A DNA stretch of 26,177 nt. Origin: JBKEAR01 sp047972425. GTDB lineage: Bacteria > Pseudomonadota > Alphaproteobacteria > JBKEAR01. Location: the NCBI GenBank assembly GCA_047972425.1, contig JBKEAR010000043.1, positions 1 through 26,177 on the forward strand, read 5' to 3'. Below, piece by piece: positions 15,845 to 23,772 of this stretch; the stretch's first letter is position 1; the number at the start of each line of letters is the position of its first letter. Under the pieces are notes generated by a model. It did no database searches. It saw nothing but the letters and a program-made list of their open reading frames with translations, and was not told the DNA's origin. The position numbers and the translations under genes were made by a program.

Positions 15845-15874
15845 AAGGCATATCAGATACAACCGATATGCCTT
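15845..15874 (-). promoter_or_regulatory. Intercistronic terminator-like hairpin between dctP and dctQ (system 2)
   Basis: A 10-bp perfect stem (AAGGCATATC at 15845-15854, GATATGCCTT at 15865-15874) with a 10-base loop is followed on the minus strand by ATTTTTA. It starts 10 bases after the dctP stop. As in system 1, it probably limits read-through into the permease genes or protects the dctP message 3' end. Confidence 0.65.
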
Positions 15875-15884
15875 TGTTTATTGT

Positions 15885-16856
15885 TTAATATGTTAAAATA
15901 GTATCTAAATCCGCCGCTAAATCTGGGTTGGCTTCTTTAAATTTGTCATACATTGGCGATACTTTTTCTTGGAAAGGTGCTTTTTCTACATTAATCACTT
16001 CCACACCGCTATCGGCTAAAAGTTTAAAGGCTTCGGCTTCGGCTTCGGGCCATAAAGTTTCCTTCATATACATGGTCGATTCTGCTGCTGCTTTGCGCAC
16101 CGCTTCTTGATCCTCAGCGCTGATTTTATCGAAAGCATCTTTGCTGATGATTAATAGGTCAGGTATCATTGCATGTTCATCTAAAGAAAATACGGGCGAA
16201 ACTTCAAAATGGCGCATATTGGCATAAACAACGGGGTTGTTTTCGCCACCGTCTACCACTTTAGATTGAATAGCCGTATAAAGCTCGCCTTGTGGCATTG
16301 GCGTGGCCACACCACCTAAAATATTCACGGTTTCAATGGCGGTTGGGCTGCCCATGGTGCGGATTTTTAAACCGGTTAAATCTGCAGGTGTTTCAATTTT
16401 TTTATGGGTATAAAAGCTGCGTGCACCGGCCTCGTAAAAAGTTACACCAATAAAGCCGTTTTCGGCAGGGGCGGCTAAGATGCGCTCGCCAATTTCGCCA
16501 GTTAATACTTTATAATAGGCTTCGCGATTGCTAAAGATATAAGGTAAGCTAAAAATGGCAAATGATGGGTCAAAAGCTTCCATTGATGCCGCACTCACTT
16601 TGACCATTTGGAGCGCACCGTTATTCATAAGCTCAATAGATTCGCGCTCGTTACCCAATGTGGCATTGGGATAAATGCGAATTTTGACTTCGCCATTGGT
16701 ATATTCATTGGCTTTATCGGCAAAAAATTCCATGGCTTTATGCACGGGGTGGGTTTGGTCTTGGTTATGGCTTAACTTCCAAGTAACAGCCGAAGCCGTG
16801 CTTGCCATCATGGCCGATAATGCAAAAATTGAGGTATAAGTAAATAGTTTTTTCAT
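15885..16856 (-). CDS. dctP: TRAP transporter periplasmic substrate-binding protein (DctP-type), system 2
   Basis: This 323-residue protein has a signal peptide (1-23, ASA/VT) and binds substrate in the periplasm. Conserved DctP residues are GARSFY (144-149), GLKIRTMGS with the ligand-binding Arg at R166, and MPQGELYTAIQSKVVDGGEN (187-206). Many uronate-binding members share this pattern. Being in one operon with kduI and kduD, its ligand is probably a uronate, perhaps an unsaturated uronide or its 5-keto-4-deoxy form; that is inference. A gap of 102 bases separates it from kduD, longer than other gaps in the operon, so an internal promoter or processing site is possible. Confidence 0.92.
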   Translation of the reverse strand: MKKLFTYTSIFALSAMMASTASAVTWKLSHNQDQTHPVHKAMEFFADKANEYTNGEVKIRIYPNATLGNERESIELMNNGALQMVKVSAASMEAFDPSFAIFSLPYIFSNREAYYKVLTGEIGERILAAPAENGFIGVTFYEAGARSFYTHKKIETPADLTGLKIRTMGSPTAIETVNILGGVATPMPQGELYTAIQSKVVDGGENNPVVYANMRHFEVSPVFSLDEHAMIPDLLIISKDAFDKISAEDQEAVRKAAAESTMYMKETLWPEAEAEAFKLLADSGVEVINVEKAPFQEKVSPMYDKFKEANPDLAADLDTILTY

Positions 16857-16958
16857 GGTTTATAGTCCCTGTTTTGTGGGGTTTCCCCCGTTGCAGTTAT
16901 ATGGTTAAAATTTTCCTGTTTTCTAGGTTATGGTTGTTGTGGTTCTCCACTTTGAGGA

Positions 16959-17708
16959 TTACCTTGCAAGCCAACCGCCGTCTACGGCGATGGTATAGCC
17001 GTTAACATAGTCGCTGGCTTCGGATGCTAAAAAGACAATAGGCCCCGCCAAATCTTTTGGCTCGCCCCAACGCCCTTGGGGTATGCGGTTTAAAATCTCG
17101 GCACTACGGGCTTTATCGGCACGTAAGGCTTGGGTGTTATCGGTGGCCATATAGCCTGGTGCAATGGCGTTTACATTAATATTATATTTTGCCCATTCAT
17201 TGGCTAATGCCCGTGTAAGCCCCATAACGGCCGATTTAGACGATGTATAAGAAGGCACACGGATACCACCCTGAAAAGAAAGCATAGAGGCAATATTGAT
17301 AATTTTGCCCTTTTTATTTTCTTTAACCCAATGGCGTGCGGCGGCTTGGCTTAAAAACATGGGGACTTTAATATTGATGTTCATAACATCGTCCCAATCT
17401 TTTTCGCTAAAATCCAAACTATCCTCGCGGCGGATGATACCGGCATTATTCACCAAAATATCAAAACCGCCAAAATGGCTAATGACTTGTTCAATAATAG
17501 TCTCAATGGGCTCAATAGATAATAAATTGGCATCAATTGATACACATTTGCGCCCTAAGGCTTTAATTTGTGCAATGGTTTCGGTGGGCTTGCTAATACC
17601 CACTAAGGCAATATCGGCACCGGCTTTGGCCAAACCAATGGCCATTCCTTGGCCTAAACCGGTATTGGCTCCGGTGACAATGGCAACTTTATTTTGTAAA
17701 GAAAACAT
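16959..17708 (-). CDS. kduD: 2-dehydro-3-deoxy-D-gluconate 5-dehydrogenase (KduD)
   Basis: KduD reduces 2,5-diketo-3-deoxygluconate to 2-keto-3-deoxygluconate with NAD(P)H in the cytoplasm, the second step after KduI. The 249-residue short-chain dehydrogenase has the cofactor motif TGANTGLG (12-19), NNAG (87-90) and the catalytic Ser141, Tyr154 and Lys158. Family-specific stretches such as NNAGIIRREDSLDFSEKDWD and PSYTSSKSAVMGLTRALANE match KduD more than other dehydrogenases. It starts 8 bases after the kduI stop with AGGA upstream. The downstream KDG kinase and aldolase are not in the window. Confidence 0.93.
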   Translation of the reverse strand: MFSLQNKVAIVTGANTGLGQGMAIGLAKAGADIALVGISKPTETIAQIKALGRKCVSIDANLLSIEPIETIIEQVISHFGGFDILVNNAGIIRREDSLDFSEKDWDDVMNINIKVPMFLSQAAARHWVKENKKGKIINIASMLSFQGGIRVPSYTSSKSAVMGLTRALANEWAKYNINVNAIAPGYMATDNTQALRADKARSAEILNRIPQGRWGEPKDLAGPIVFLASEASDYVNGYTIAVDGGWLAR

Positions 17709-17716
17709 ATTGGTTC

Positions 17717-18556
17717 CTAACGTAAATCTGTATTTTTAATAAAATCCATATCGTCGAATGTTTGGTTTTCCCCCGCCATTGCCCAAATGAATTTATAATT
17801 GCTTGTACCGCAACCCGAATGCAAAGACCAGCTAGGAGAGATAACCGCTTGCTCATTTTGCATAACAACATGGCGTGTATGGTTGGCCTCGCCCATATAA
17901 TGAAAAACAATTTGCTCTTCTTTAATATCAAAATATAAATAGGTTTCCATGCGGCGCTCGTGGGTGTGGGCGGGCATTGTATTCCAAACGCTGCCTTCGG
18001 CTAAAGATGTTAACCCCATACATAATTGGCAGGTTTCGACCACATCGGGGTGTAAATATTGGCGGATAATACGCTCATTCGATGTTTTTTGCGCACCCAA
18101 ATGAACCTCTTTGGCTTCGCTCTTTTTAATATATTTAATAGGGAGTTGACGATGCGCTGGTACACTGATGATATATAATTTTGCCGGATTATCACGGTTT
18201 TGAGAGGCAAATGCAATATTGCCGGCTTCTTTACCTAAATAAAGGGCATCTTCGGTATCTAACGGATATTCATCGTCATTTACAAAAACTGTAGCTTTAC
18301 CACCAATATTGATAATACCCATTTCGCGGCGCTCTAAAAAACTATCGGTGCCGAGCTGTTTGTTATCTATAAAATCTTGAAGGTAAAGGCGGTTATCAAC
18401 CGGTTGCGCGCCCAAAACCATCATACGGTCAACATGGGTATAATTTGTAATAATTTGATTAGGCTGAAAAAGATTTTCGATTAAAAAACCGTCTCTTATT
18501 TCTTCGGTTCCGTATTTTCTAAAATCTTTTGGAGCAATGTTATGATAAATTTTCAT
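17717..18556 (-). CDS. kduI: 5-dehydro-4-deoxy-D-glucuronate isomerase (KduI)
   Basis: KduI isomerises 5-keto-4-deoxyuronate, the spontaneous product of unsaturated uronates released by lyases and hydrolases, to 2,5-diketo-3-deoxygluconate. The 279-residue cupin matches E. coli KduI (278) in length. Its metal ligands fall in the expected pattern: H197, H199, E204 and H246, within MPAHTHERRMETYLYFD and SPSWSLHSGCGTSNYKFIWA. GGGAGA precedes the ATG. It is the first gene of the operon kduI-kduD-dctPQM and is divergent from an IclR regulator, the usual arrangement for KdgR-like control. Confidence 0.96.
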   Translation of the reverse strand: MKIYHNIAPKDFRKYGTEEIRDGFLIENLFQPNQIITNYTHVDRMMVLGAQPVDNRLYLQDFIDNKQLGTDSFLERREMGIINIGGKATVFVNDDEYPLDTEDALYLGKEAGNIAFASQNRDNPAKLYIISVPAHRQLPIKYIKKSEAKEVHLGAQKTSNERIIRQYLHPDVVETCQLCMGLTSLAEGSVWNTMPAHTHERRMETYLYFDIKEEQIVFHYMGEANHTRHVVMQNEQAVISPSWSLHSGCGTSNYKFIWAMAGENQTFDDMDFIKNTDLR

Positions 18557-18592
18557 TTGATCTCCCTAAAATATTTATTTGTATTTATTTTA

Positions 18593-18631
18593 TATTTAAC
18601 ATATTATTTTTATATATGCAATAATAATATG
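18593..18631 (-). promoter_or_regulatory. Candidate kduI promoter with overlapping inverted-repeat operator
   Basis: A perfect 9-bp inverted repeat (CATATTATT at 18600-18608, AATAATATG at 18623-18631) with a 14-base spacer lies in the kduI/iclR divergent gap. On the minus strand TTGCAT (18621-18616) and TAAATA (18598-18593), 17 bases apart, would form a promoter that the repeat overlaps. It is a candidate binding site for the adjacent IclR regulator. The AT-rich context lowers confidence. Confidence 0.4.
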
Positions 18632-18643
18632 AAGAAATATCTT

Positions 18644-18672
18644 TTGAAAAAATGCGGATAAGCAGTTAAAAT
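18644..18672 (+). promoter_or_regulatory. Promoter of the IclR-family gene
   Basis: TTGAAA (18644-18649) and TAAAAT (18667-18672) are separated by exactly 17 bases on the plus strand. A transcript would start near 18680, giving a leader of about 22 bases before the iclR ATG at 18702, where AAGGG provides the ribosome binding site. Confidence 0.55.
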
Positions 18673-18701
18673 AAGCCGTTTTAGGAATATAAGGGATTGA
18701 T

Positions 18702-19463
18702 ATGGAGCGAAAAACAAATTATAAAGCGCCAGCCTTAGAAAAGGGATTGGATATTTTAGAATTATTGGCCAATAGCGAAAAACCGTTGAATAATCAAGAG
18801 ATATCCCAAGCGCTCGATAGAAATCTGAATGAGATTTTTCGGATGATTGTTATTTTACAGCAACGGCAATATATCCAACAGCATGCCATGGGTTATACGC
18901 TCTCGCCCAAAATGTTTCGGCTTTCTAATCAATATCCGCCATTGGCACGTATTATCGAATATGCGCCGCCTGTATTAAAAAAATTATGCCAAAATACCTT
19001 GCAATCATGCCACATATCAGCATTAAATGATGGCACAATGGTTGTTATTGCTCAACAAGACGGTATTTATAAAATGGGTTTTAGCGTGCATTTAGGTGCC
19101 GAGATTGATTTATGCGGATCGGGCTCCGGATATGTGGCTTTAGCCTATTTATCGCCGGAGCAAGCTGAATATGAATTGGCATGTTCGGGGGCGACAGACC
19201 AAGAAAAACAATATGCGGTAAGTTTTAAAGACCAAATATTGGCCCAAGGCTATTATTTAGGCGAAAGCCCGCAAGTGCCGGGTATAACCAATATCTCTTA
19301 CCCAATTTTTACGGTGAATAATCGCTTTTTTGCCTCTATCACTATTCCTTATTTAGAAATGAACTCCAATACCTTGCACCATCATATTCAGCATATTGAT
19401 ACCACAAGGCAAGAGCTCAGCAAAGTTGCCCAACAATTCTCTTACCATATGGGTGCCGAGTAA
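18702..19463 (+). CDS. IclR-family transcriptional regulator (KdgR-like)
   Basis: This 253-residue regulator has an N-terminal winged helix-turn-helix (about 10-72, with KGLDILELLANSEKPLNNQE) and a C-terminal IclR effector domain (about 75-250, with GSGSGYVALAYLSPEQAEY and GVPGI-like PQVPGITNISYPI). IclR members such as KdgR bind 2-keto-3-deoxygluconate and control uronate genes. Divergent position next to kduI makes KdgR-like control of kduI-kduD-dctPQM likely, but the effector is inferred. Repressor or activator mode cannot be told. The lacI gene follows after 82 bases on the same strand. Confidence 0.88.
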   Translation: MERKTNYKAPALEKGLDILELLANSEKPLNNQEISQALDRNLNEIFRMIVILQQRQYIQQHAMGYTLSPKMFRLSNQYPPLARIIEYAPPVLKKLCQNTLQSCHISALNDGTMVVIAQQDGIYKMGFSVHLGAEIDLCGSGSGYVALAYLSPEQAEYELACSGATDQEKQYAVSFKDQILAQGYYLGESPQVPGITNISYPIFTVNNRFFASITIPYLEMNSNTLHHHIQHIDTTRQELSKVAQQFSYHMGAE

Positions 19464-19484
19464 AATAACACCTACATATAAATT

Positions 19485-19500
19485 ATTCGAAACGATTTGA
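19485..19500. promoter_or_regulatory. Candidate LacI-family operator 1 (upstream of lacI)
   Basis: ATTCGAAACGATTTGA here is identical over 16 bases to 20591-20606. Its core TCGAAACGATTTGA is an imperfect palindrome centred on CG (10 of 14 positions symmetric), the form typical of LacI-family sites. It overlaps the -35 of the candidate lacI promoter, which suggests autorepression. Confidence 0.75.
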
Positions 19501-19525
19501 CTCCTTGTGTAAATAGCTGTATGGT
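19497..19525 (+). promoter_or_regulatory. Candidate promoter of the LacI-family regulator
   Basis: TTGACT (19497-19502) and TATGGT (19520-19525) are 17 bases apart, just upstream of the GTG start at 19546. The -35 hexamer shares four bases with operator 1. The -10 is weak. Confidence 0.45.
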
Positions 19526-19545
19526 TACATACAAGGGAGCAAATC

Positions 19546-20553
19546 GTGACAAAAGTAACCATTAAAGATATTGCTAAAAAAGTGGGTTGTGCGCCATCGA
19601 TGGTTTCAATGGCGATGAATGATAAACCCGGCATATCGAAAGATTTGAAAACACGGATTCTTAAAGTAGCCAATCAGATGAATTGGGTACCCACATTAGC
19701 CAGTGCCACTTTACGCAAAGGCCGCAGCAATAAAATTTTAATGATGTTGCCTTACGACGGCTTAAGTGGCGATATTATGGCCAATAACGGGGTGATTGCT
19801 CTATTACATGGGCTAACCAAAGCATTAGAAAATACCAATTTTGATATCGATATTGCTTTTGAAACCGAAGAACCACAAATTTTATACCCCAAACTTAATC
19901 GCGAGCGCCAACCGGCTGCCTTTGTTTTTATGAATATTTTAAAAGATGATTGGCGCCATCGCTGGTTGTTAGAAAGTGAAATTCCCTTTGTATCTTTTGG
20001 GCAGTTAGAGGATTATAAAAATTATAATTTTGTCGATTTTGATAACCGAAAATATACATATAATGCAACTAATCTTGCCTTAGAGAAAGGTTATAAAGAT
20101 GTTATTTTATATGCGCCCAGCAATGCTTACACTTATGGTGCAGAATTTATTTTGGGTTATCAGCAAGCTTATCAGGATTGTGGTTTAAAATATGATTCTA
20201 ACCTTATTTTTATGGCTGATAGTTTAGAGGATATTCAAAACCCCGAGAAATTCATTAAAAATTCGTTGAGTGAAAATTTAAAGGGTAAAGCGATTGTGGC
20301 ATCGGATGAAACCATTGCGATTTATTTAATCGATGAGTTACGTAAACAAGGATACGACATTAATAAAGATATTTTTTTAATTGCGCGCTCATCCAGCCGT
20401 ATTTTAGAAATTTTGGCACCATCGGCCTTTGTTTGGTATCAGGATACATATCAGGCCGGCACCAAAATAGCCGAAATCATTACCGAATATTTATCGCAAG
20501 ATAATCCTGAGTACCAACATTATTATTTTGAGGAGAGGCCAATAGTGCGATAA
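19546..20553 (+). CDS. LacI-family transcriptional regulator
   Basis: This 335-residue repressor-type protein has a LacI DNA-binding domain (about 4-60: TIKDIAKKVGCAPSMVSMAM, then the hinge ASATLRKGRSNKI) followed by a periplasmic-binding-protein-like sugar sensor domain. It probably represses the sugar ABC genes and beta-mannosidase downstream and itself, through the two identical 16-bp sites. Induction by a mannoside is inferred from the target genes. The start is GTG at 19546, with GGGAG 7-8 bases upstream and the DNA-binding domain beginning at residue 4, so no longer form is needed. Confidence 0.9.
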   Translation: MTKVTIKDIAKKVGCAPSMVSMAMNDKPGISKDLKTRILKVANQMNWVPTLASATLRKGRSNKILMMLPYDGLSGDIMANNGVIALLHGLTKALENTNFDIDIAFETEEPQILYPKLNRERQPAAFVFMNILKDDWRHRWLLESEIPFVSFGQLEDYKNYNFVDFDNRKYTYNATNLALEKGYKDVILYAPSNAYTYGAEFILGYQQAYQDCGLKYDSNLIFMADSLEDIQNPEKFIKNSLSENLKGKAIVASDETIAIYLIDELRKQGYDINKDIFLIARSSSRILEILAPSAFVWYQDTYQAGTKIAEIITEYLSQDNPEYQHYYFEERPIVR

Positions 20554-20590
20554 CCAAAATGGTTAATTTACCCACAGAATTTTATCTGTA

Positions 20591-20606
20591 ATTCGAAACG
20601 ATTTGA
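20591..20606. promoter_or_regulatory. Candidate LacI-family operator 2 (upstream of the sugar ABC operon)
   Basis: This is the exact second copy of the 16-base site at 19485-19500, placed 58 bases before the ATG of the binding-protein gene. TAATAT at 20633-20638 is a possible -10 element, but no good -35 is seen at 16-18 bases. The pair of identical sites defines the likely regulon of the LacI protein. Confidence 0.78.
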
Positions 20607-20663
20607 ATAAAAATAAAAGAATGATTGTTTCTTAATATATTGTTTTAACAAGGAGTATTTAAA

Positions 20664-21926
20664 ATGAAAAAATTACTAGCCGCGTCTATTTTACCATTAT
20701 TATTATCTGGCAATGCGATGGCAGAGGATATTAATTTATCTTTACTTGTGGCCATGAACCCCGGCGAGCCGGGTTATGAGATTTTGCTCGATCAAGTCAA
20801 AACGTTTGAGGAGCTTTATCCCAATGTTAAGTTAGAGCTTACAGCATCGGGGCATGATGAATATTTTACAAAATTACAAGCCCTTACCTTGGCCGATCAA
20901 TTGCCGGATCTCATCTTTTTATGGCCGGGTCAGCGTACATCTTATGTGATTAATGCGGGTAAAGTAATGGATTTAATGCCAATGGTGAAGGCCGATGGTT
21001 TAGAAGATAAAATTTTACCCATGATTTTAGAGCCTCAGGGTGAGCAAGGTGAAGTTTTCCTTTTAGGTAATAATGTGAACTTCACCAGTGTTGTTTATGC
21101 CAATGATGCCATATTAAAAGAACTGGGCTTAGAATATCCCAAAAATTTTGAGGAATGGTATGCCCAAAGCCAAGTGATTAGAGATAGTGGATATTTTCCC
21201 TTAGTGCTCGGTAATGAATCGAGCTGGGTGGCGCAATCTTGCTTGCTTAGCCCGATTGTAGGGCGTGTTGCGGGTAATGCTTGGGTCGATAAAGCCAAAG
21301 CGGGCGAGGCCAGTTTTGCCGATGCACCTTTTGTGGATTCCTTACAAGTGATTGCCGATATGCGCGATAACGGTTTAGTCCCCAAAGCCATGAACTCCTT
21401 ACCACGCTCAAAGGCTGTGGAGTTATTTACGGTGGGTAAAGCTGCCTATTATTTAGAAGGCGCATGGTCAATCTCGGAATTTGAGAAAATTATGACACCC
21501 GAAGAACTCAATGATGTGAGCTTGCATATTCTGCCTGAGCTCAATGGGGTATCGGCTGTTACATCGGCTGTGGGTGGCACAAGTTATGGTATTAATAAAA
21601 AGCTCGAAGGCACCGAAAAAGCCAAATATGCTTGGGAATGGGTAAAATTTTATAATGGTTTTGGCGATCAAAAAGGGGTCGATTTAGCCATTAGCGGTGG
21701 TATCATCCCACCCCTTAAAGCGGTGAATGTTAACGAATCTGCACCCAACCTCATAAAAAAATTGGCAGCCTTACAATCCACTTTAGATGGTACTACTTAT
21801 GTTTTAGATGCCGTATTACCACCAAAAGGTATTGAATATGTAAACTCTGCCTTACAAGAGCTTATTGCGGGGCAATCACAGCCTGCCGATATTGGCGCAA
21901 ATTACGAAAAAATTGCCAGAGATTAA
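20664..21926 (+). CDS. Sugar ABC transporter substrate-binding protein (family 1)
   Basis: This 420-residue protein has a signal peptide (1-20, cleavage after AMA) and the fold signature of family 1 oligosaccharide-binding proteins. It shows LKQV-type early helices (VKTFEELYPNVKLELTASGH), ADQLPDLIFLWPGQ, VPKAMNSLPRSKAVELFTVG, AYYLEGAWS and AVGGTSYGINKK. It binds a sugar in the periplasm and delivers it to the two permeases downstream. With a beta-mannosidase in the same operon, a beta-mannoside or manno-oligosaccharide is the likely ligand (inferred). AAGGAG lies about 8 bases before the ATG. Confidence 0.92.
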   Translation: MKKLLAASILPLLLSGNAMAEDINLSLLVAMNPGEPGYEILLDQVKTFEELYPNVKLELTASGHDEYFTKLQALTLADQLPDLIFLWPGQRTSYVINAGKVMDLMPMVKADGLEDKILPMILEPQGEQGEVFLLGNNVNFTSVVYANDAILKELGLEYPKNFEEWYAQSQVIRDSGYFPLVLGNESSWVAQSCLLSPIVGRVAGNAWVDKAKAGEASFADAPFVDSLQVIADMRDNGLVPKAMNSLPRSKAVELFTVGKAAYYLEGAWSISEFEKIMTPEELNDVSLHILPELNGVSAVTSAVGGTSYGINKKLEGTEKAKYAWEWVKFYNGFGDQKGVDLAISGGIIPPLKAVNVNESAPNLIKKLAALQSTLDGTTYVLDAVLPPKGIEYVNSALQELIAGQSQPADIGANYEKIARD

Positions 21927-21947
21927 TATAAACTGACAAATGAAAAT

Positions 21948-21979
21948 ATGGTTGGCCTTATCTATTTAAGGCCAACCAT
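21948..21979 (+). promoter_or_regulatory. Strong intercistronic hairpin between binding-protein and permease genes
   Basis: A 13-bp perfect stem (ATGGTTGGCCTTA at 21948-21960, TAAGGCCAACCAT at 21967-21979) with a 6-base loop lies in the 65-base gap. It is followed by CGGAGACC, not a U tract, so it is not a standard terminator. It probably blocks 3' exonucleases and stabilises the binding-protein message, giving more binding protein than permease. Confidence 0.75.
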
Positions 21980-21991
21980 CGGAGACCGACA

Positions 21992-22885
21992 ATGCATACA
22001 CAATATCGCCATAGTGATACGGGCTTTTATTGGCTGTTTTCTGCGCCTGCATTACTCATATATTCGGCCATTATCATTGCACCTACTTTATATAGTCTGA
22101 TTTTAAGTTTCTTCCGTTGGTCGGGTACGGGTAAGCCCGTATTCATTGGCTTTAAAAATTATATTCAAATGTTTGGTGCGCCCGAATTTCAGCATGCGTT
22201 ATATAATAACTTTGCCATTGTTTTAACCTCGATTTTTATTCAAATACCTTTGGGGTTTTTATTGGCTTGGATATTATATCGCCGCCTTGTGGCTGCACCG
22301 GGGTTGTTCCAAAGCCTCATCTTTTTCCCGGTGATTATTTCCCCTGTGGTGGTGGCTATATTATTTAAAACCATTTTTACAACAGGCGGCTTGCTCGAGG
22401 CGTTAATTGCCCGATTAAGTGATAATCCTTTATATATGCTCTCGAGCTTTCAGGGTAAATATACCGCCATCATTCCCGTATTGCTGGTGATTATATGGAT
22501 GTATGCGGGTTTATATATGATTATCTTTTTGGCCAATTTACAAAAGATTTCGCCCGAGATTATCGAGGCCGCCATTGTCGATGGTGCCGGTGAATGGCAG
22601 GTGATTAAAAATATTGCTTTCCCTGCACTTGTGCCGATTTTTGTAACATCGAGCATTTATGCCATATCGGGTAGTTTAAAAAGCTTTGATCTGATATATG
22701 TGATGACAGGCGGCGGGCCATCTTATTATACCGAGGTTTTGGCTTCATATATGTATCAATCGACCTTTGCCTATAATTATTACGGTTATGGTGCTGCAAT
22801 TACGGTCATCATTGTGGTGTTAAGTATTGGCCTTATTTACTTGCTTACGGCCATTGCCAATAAATTTATCGCCCGATACGCATAG
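21992..22885 (+). CDS. Sugar ABC transporter permease 1 (UgpA/MalF-like)
   Basis: This 297-residue inner-membrane protein has six predicted segments and forms half of the sugar channel. The ATPase-contacting EAA loop is EAAIVDGAGEWQVIKNIAFP (192-211). Other family features are the first membrane segment with SAPALLIYSAIIIAPTLYSL and the stretch DLIYVMTGGGPSYYTEVLAS. GGAGACC precedes the ATG. It partners with the permease at 22895 and with an ATPase not found in this window. Confidence 0.93.
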   Translation: MHTQYRHSDTGFYWLFSAPALLIYSAIIIAPTLYSLILSFFRWSGTGKPVFIGFKNYIQMFGAPEFQHALYNNFAIVLTSIFIQIPLGFLLAWILYRRLVAAPGLFQSLIFFPVIISPVVVAILFKTIFTTGGLLEALIARLSDNPLYMLSSFQGKYTAIIPVLLVIIWMYAGLYMIIFLANLQKISPEIIEAAIVDGAGEWQVIKNIAFPALVPIFVTSSIYAISGSLKSFDLIYVMTGGGPSYYTEVLASYMYQSTFAYNYYGYGAAITVIIVVLSIGLIYLLTAIANKFIARYA

Positions 22886-22894
22886 GAGGAGAAA

Positions 22895-23752
22895 ATGTCT
22901 GCAGAATTTACAGTGAAAGCTTATAATAAAACGCCGATTTGGGTGCGCATATTTGCATGGTCAACCATTTTAATCTATTCATTCTTAACCGTTGCGCCTT
23001 TGGCTTGGTTACTGATGAGCAGCTTTAAACCCCATAGGGAAATTGCCCGTAATATTATGGCATGGCCAAAAAACCCCACTTTTTCTAATTTTACCAAAGC
23101 TTGGACATTAGGGGATTTTTCGCCGTTATTTTTTAATAGTATTCTTTATGCCACTATTACCACTATTGTTACCGTGTTTTTGGCTATTTCAACTTCTTAT
23201 GCCTTTGCCTTTATAAAATCCAAATTTACACGGTTTTTTTACGGCTTTATTCTCATTGGCTTACTTATTACCGTGCATTCCACGCTTATCCCCCTTTATT
23301 TGGTGGAGGTCAATTTAAATTTAGATAATACACGCATTGGTATTTTACTCCCTTATATCGCCTTTGCCATGCCATTTGCCATTTATTTGGGGGTGAGTTT
23401 TATAAAAGATATACCTGCCGAAATTTTTGAATCTGCCAAAATGGATGGGGCTAATCATCGCCAAATTTTAATAAAAATCGTATTTCCTATTAGTATCCCC
23501 ATTGCGGTGACCATAGTAATATTCACCTTTTTGGGGGCATGGAACGAGTTTGTTTTGGTTTATACATTGGCAAGCGATAATGCGTTGCAAACTTTGCCGG
23601 TGGGTATTAATAGGCTTTCCGGCGGTAAAACGCCCGATCGCGGGCTTCAATTTGCCTCTTTAGTGATTACAACATTGCCCATGCTCTTCTTTTATATTGC
23701 TTTTCAGCGGCAATTACATAAGGGTTTTGCCGGTGGTGCAGTTAAAGGTTAA
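22895..23752 (+). CDS. Sugar ABC transporter permease 2 (UgpE/MalG-like)
   Basis: This 285-residue protein has six predicted membrane segments and the EAA loop ESAKMDGANHRQILIKIVFP (179-198). The AWNEF motif and the GLQFASLVITTLPMLFFYIA end are typical of MalG-like permeases. It starts 9 bases after permease 1, with AGGAGGAG just ahead of the ATG, and lies 20 bases before the mannosidase gene. Normally the nucleotide-binding subunit is encoded near; here the next gene is an enzyme instead. Confidence 0.93.
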   Translation: MSAEFTVKAYNKTPIWVRIFAWSTILIYSFLTVAPLAWLLMSSFKPHREIARNIMAWPKNPTFSNFTKAWTLGDFSPLFFNSILYATITTIVTVFLAISTSYAFAFIKSKFTRFFYGFILIGLLITVHSTLIPLYLVEVNLNLDNTRIGILLPYIAFAMPFAIYLGVSFIKDIPAEIFESAKMDGANHRQILIKIVFPISIPIAVTIVIFTFLGAWNEFVLVYTLASDNALQTLPVGINRLSGGKTPDRGLQFASLVITTLPMLFFYIAFQRQLHKGFAGGAVKG

Positions 23753-23772
23753 ACAATAATAAGGATAAAAAA

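Noticed and set aside
17296..17739. 147-codon open frame opposite kduD
   Set aside because: The minus strand is an unmistakable KduD with catalytic residues; the plus frame shows no recognisable protein.
19353..19673. 106-codon minus-strand frame across the iclR/lacI junction
   Set aside because: It overlaps the 3' end of iclR, the operator and the LacI DNA-binding domain, all better supported on the plus strand.
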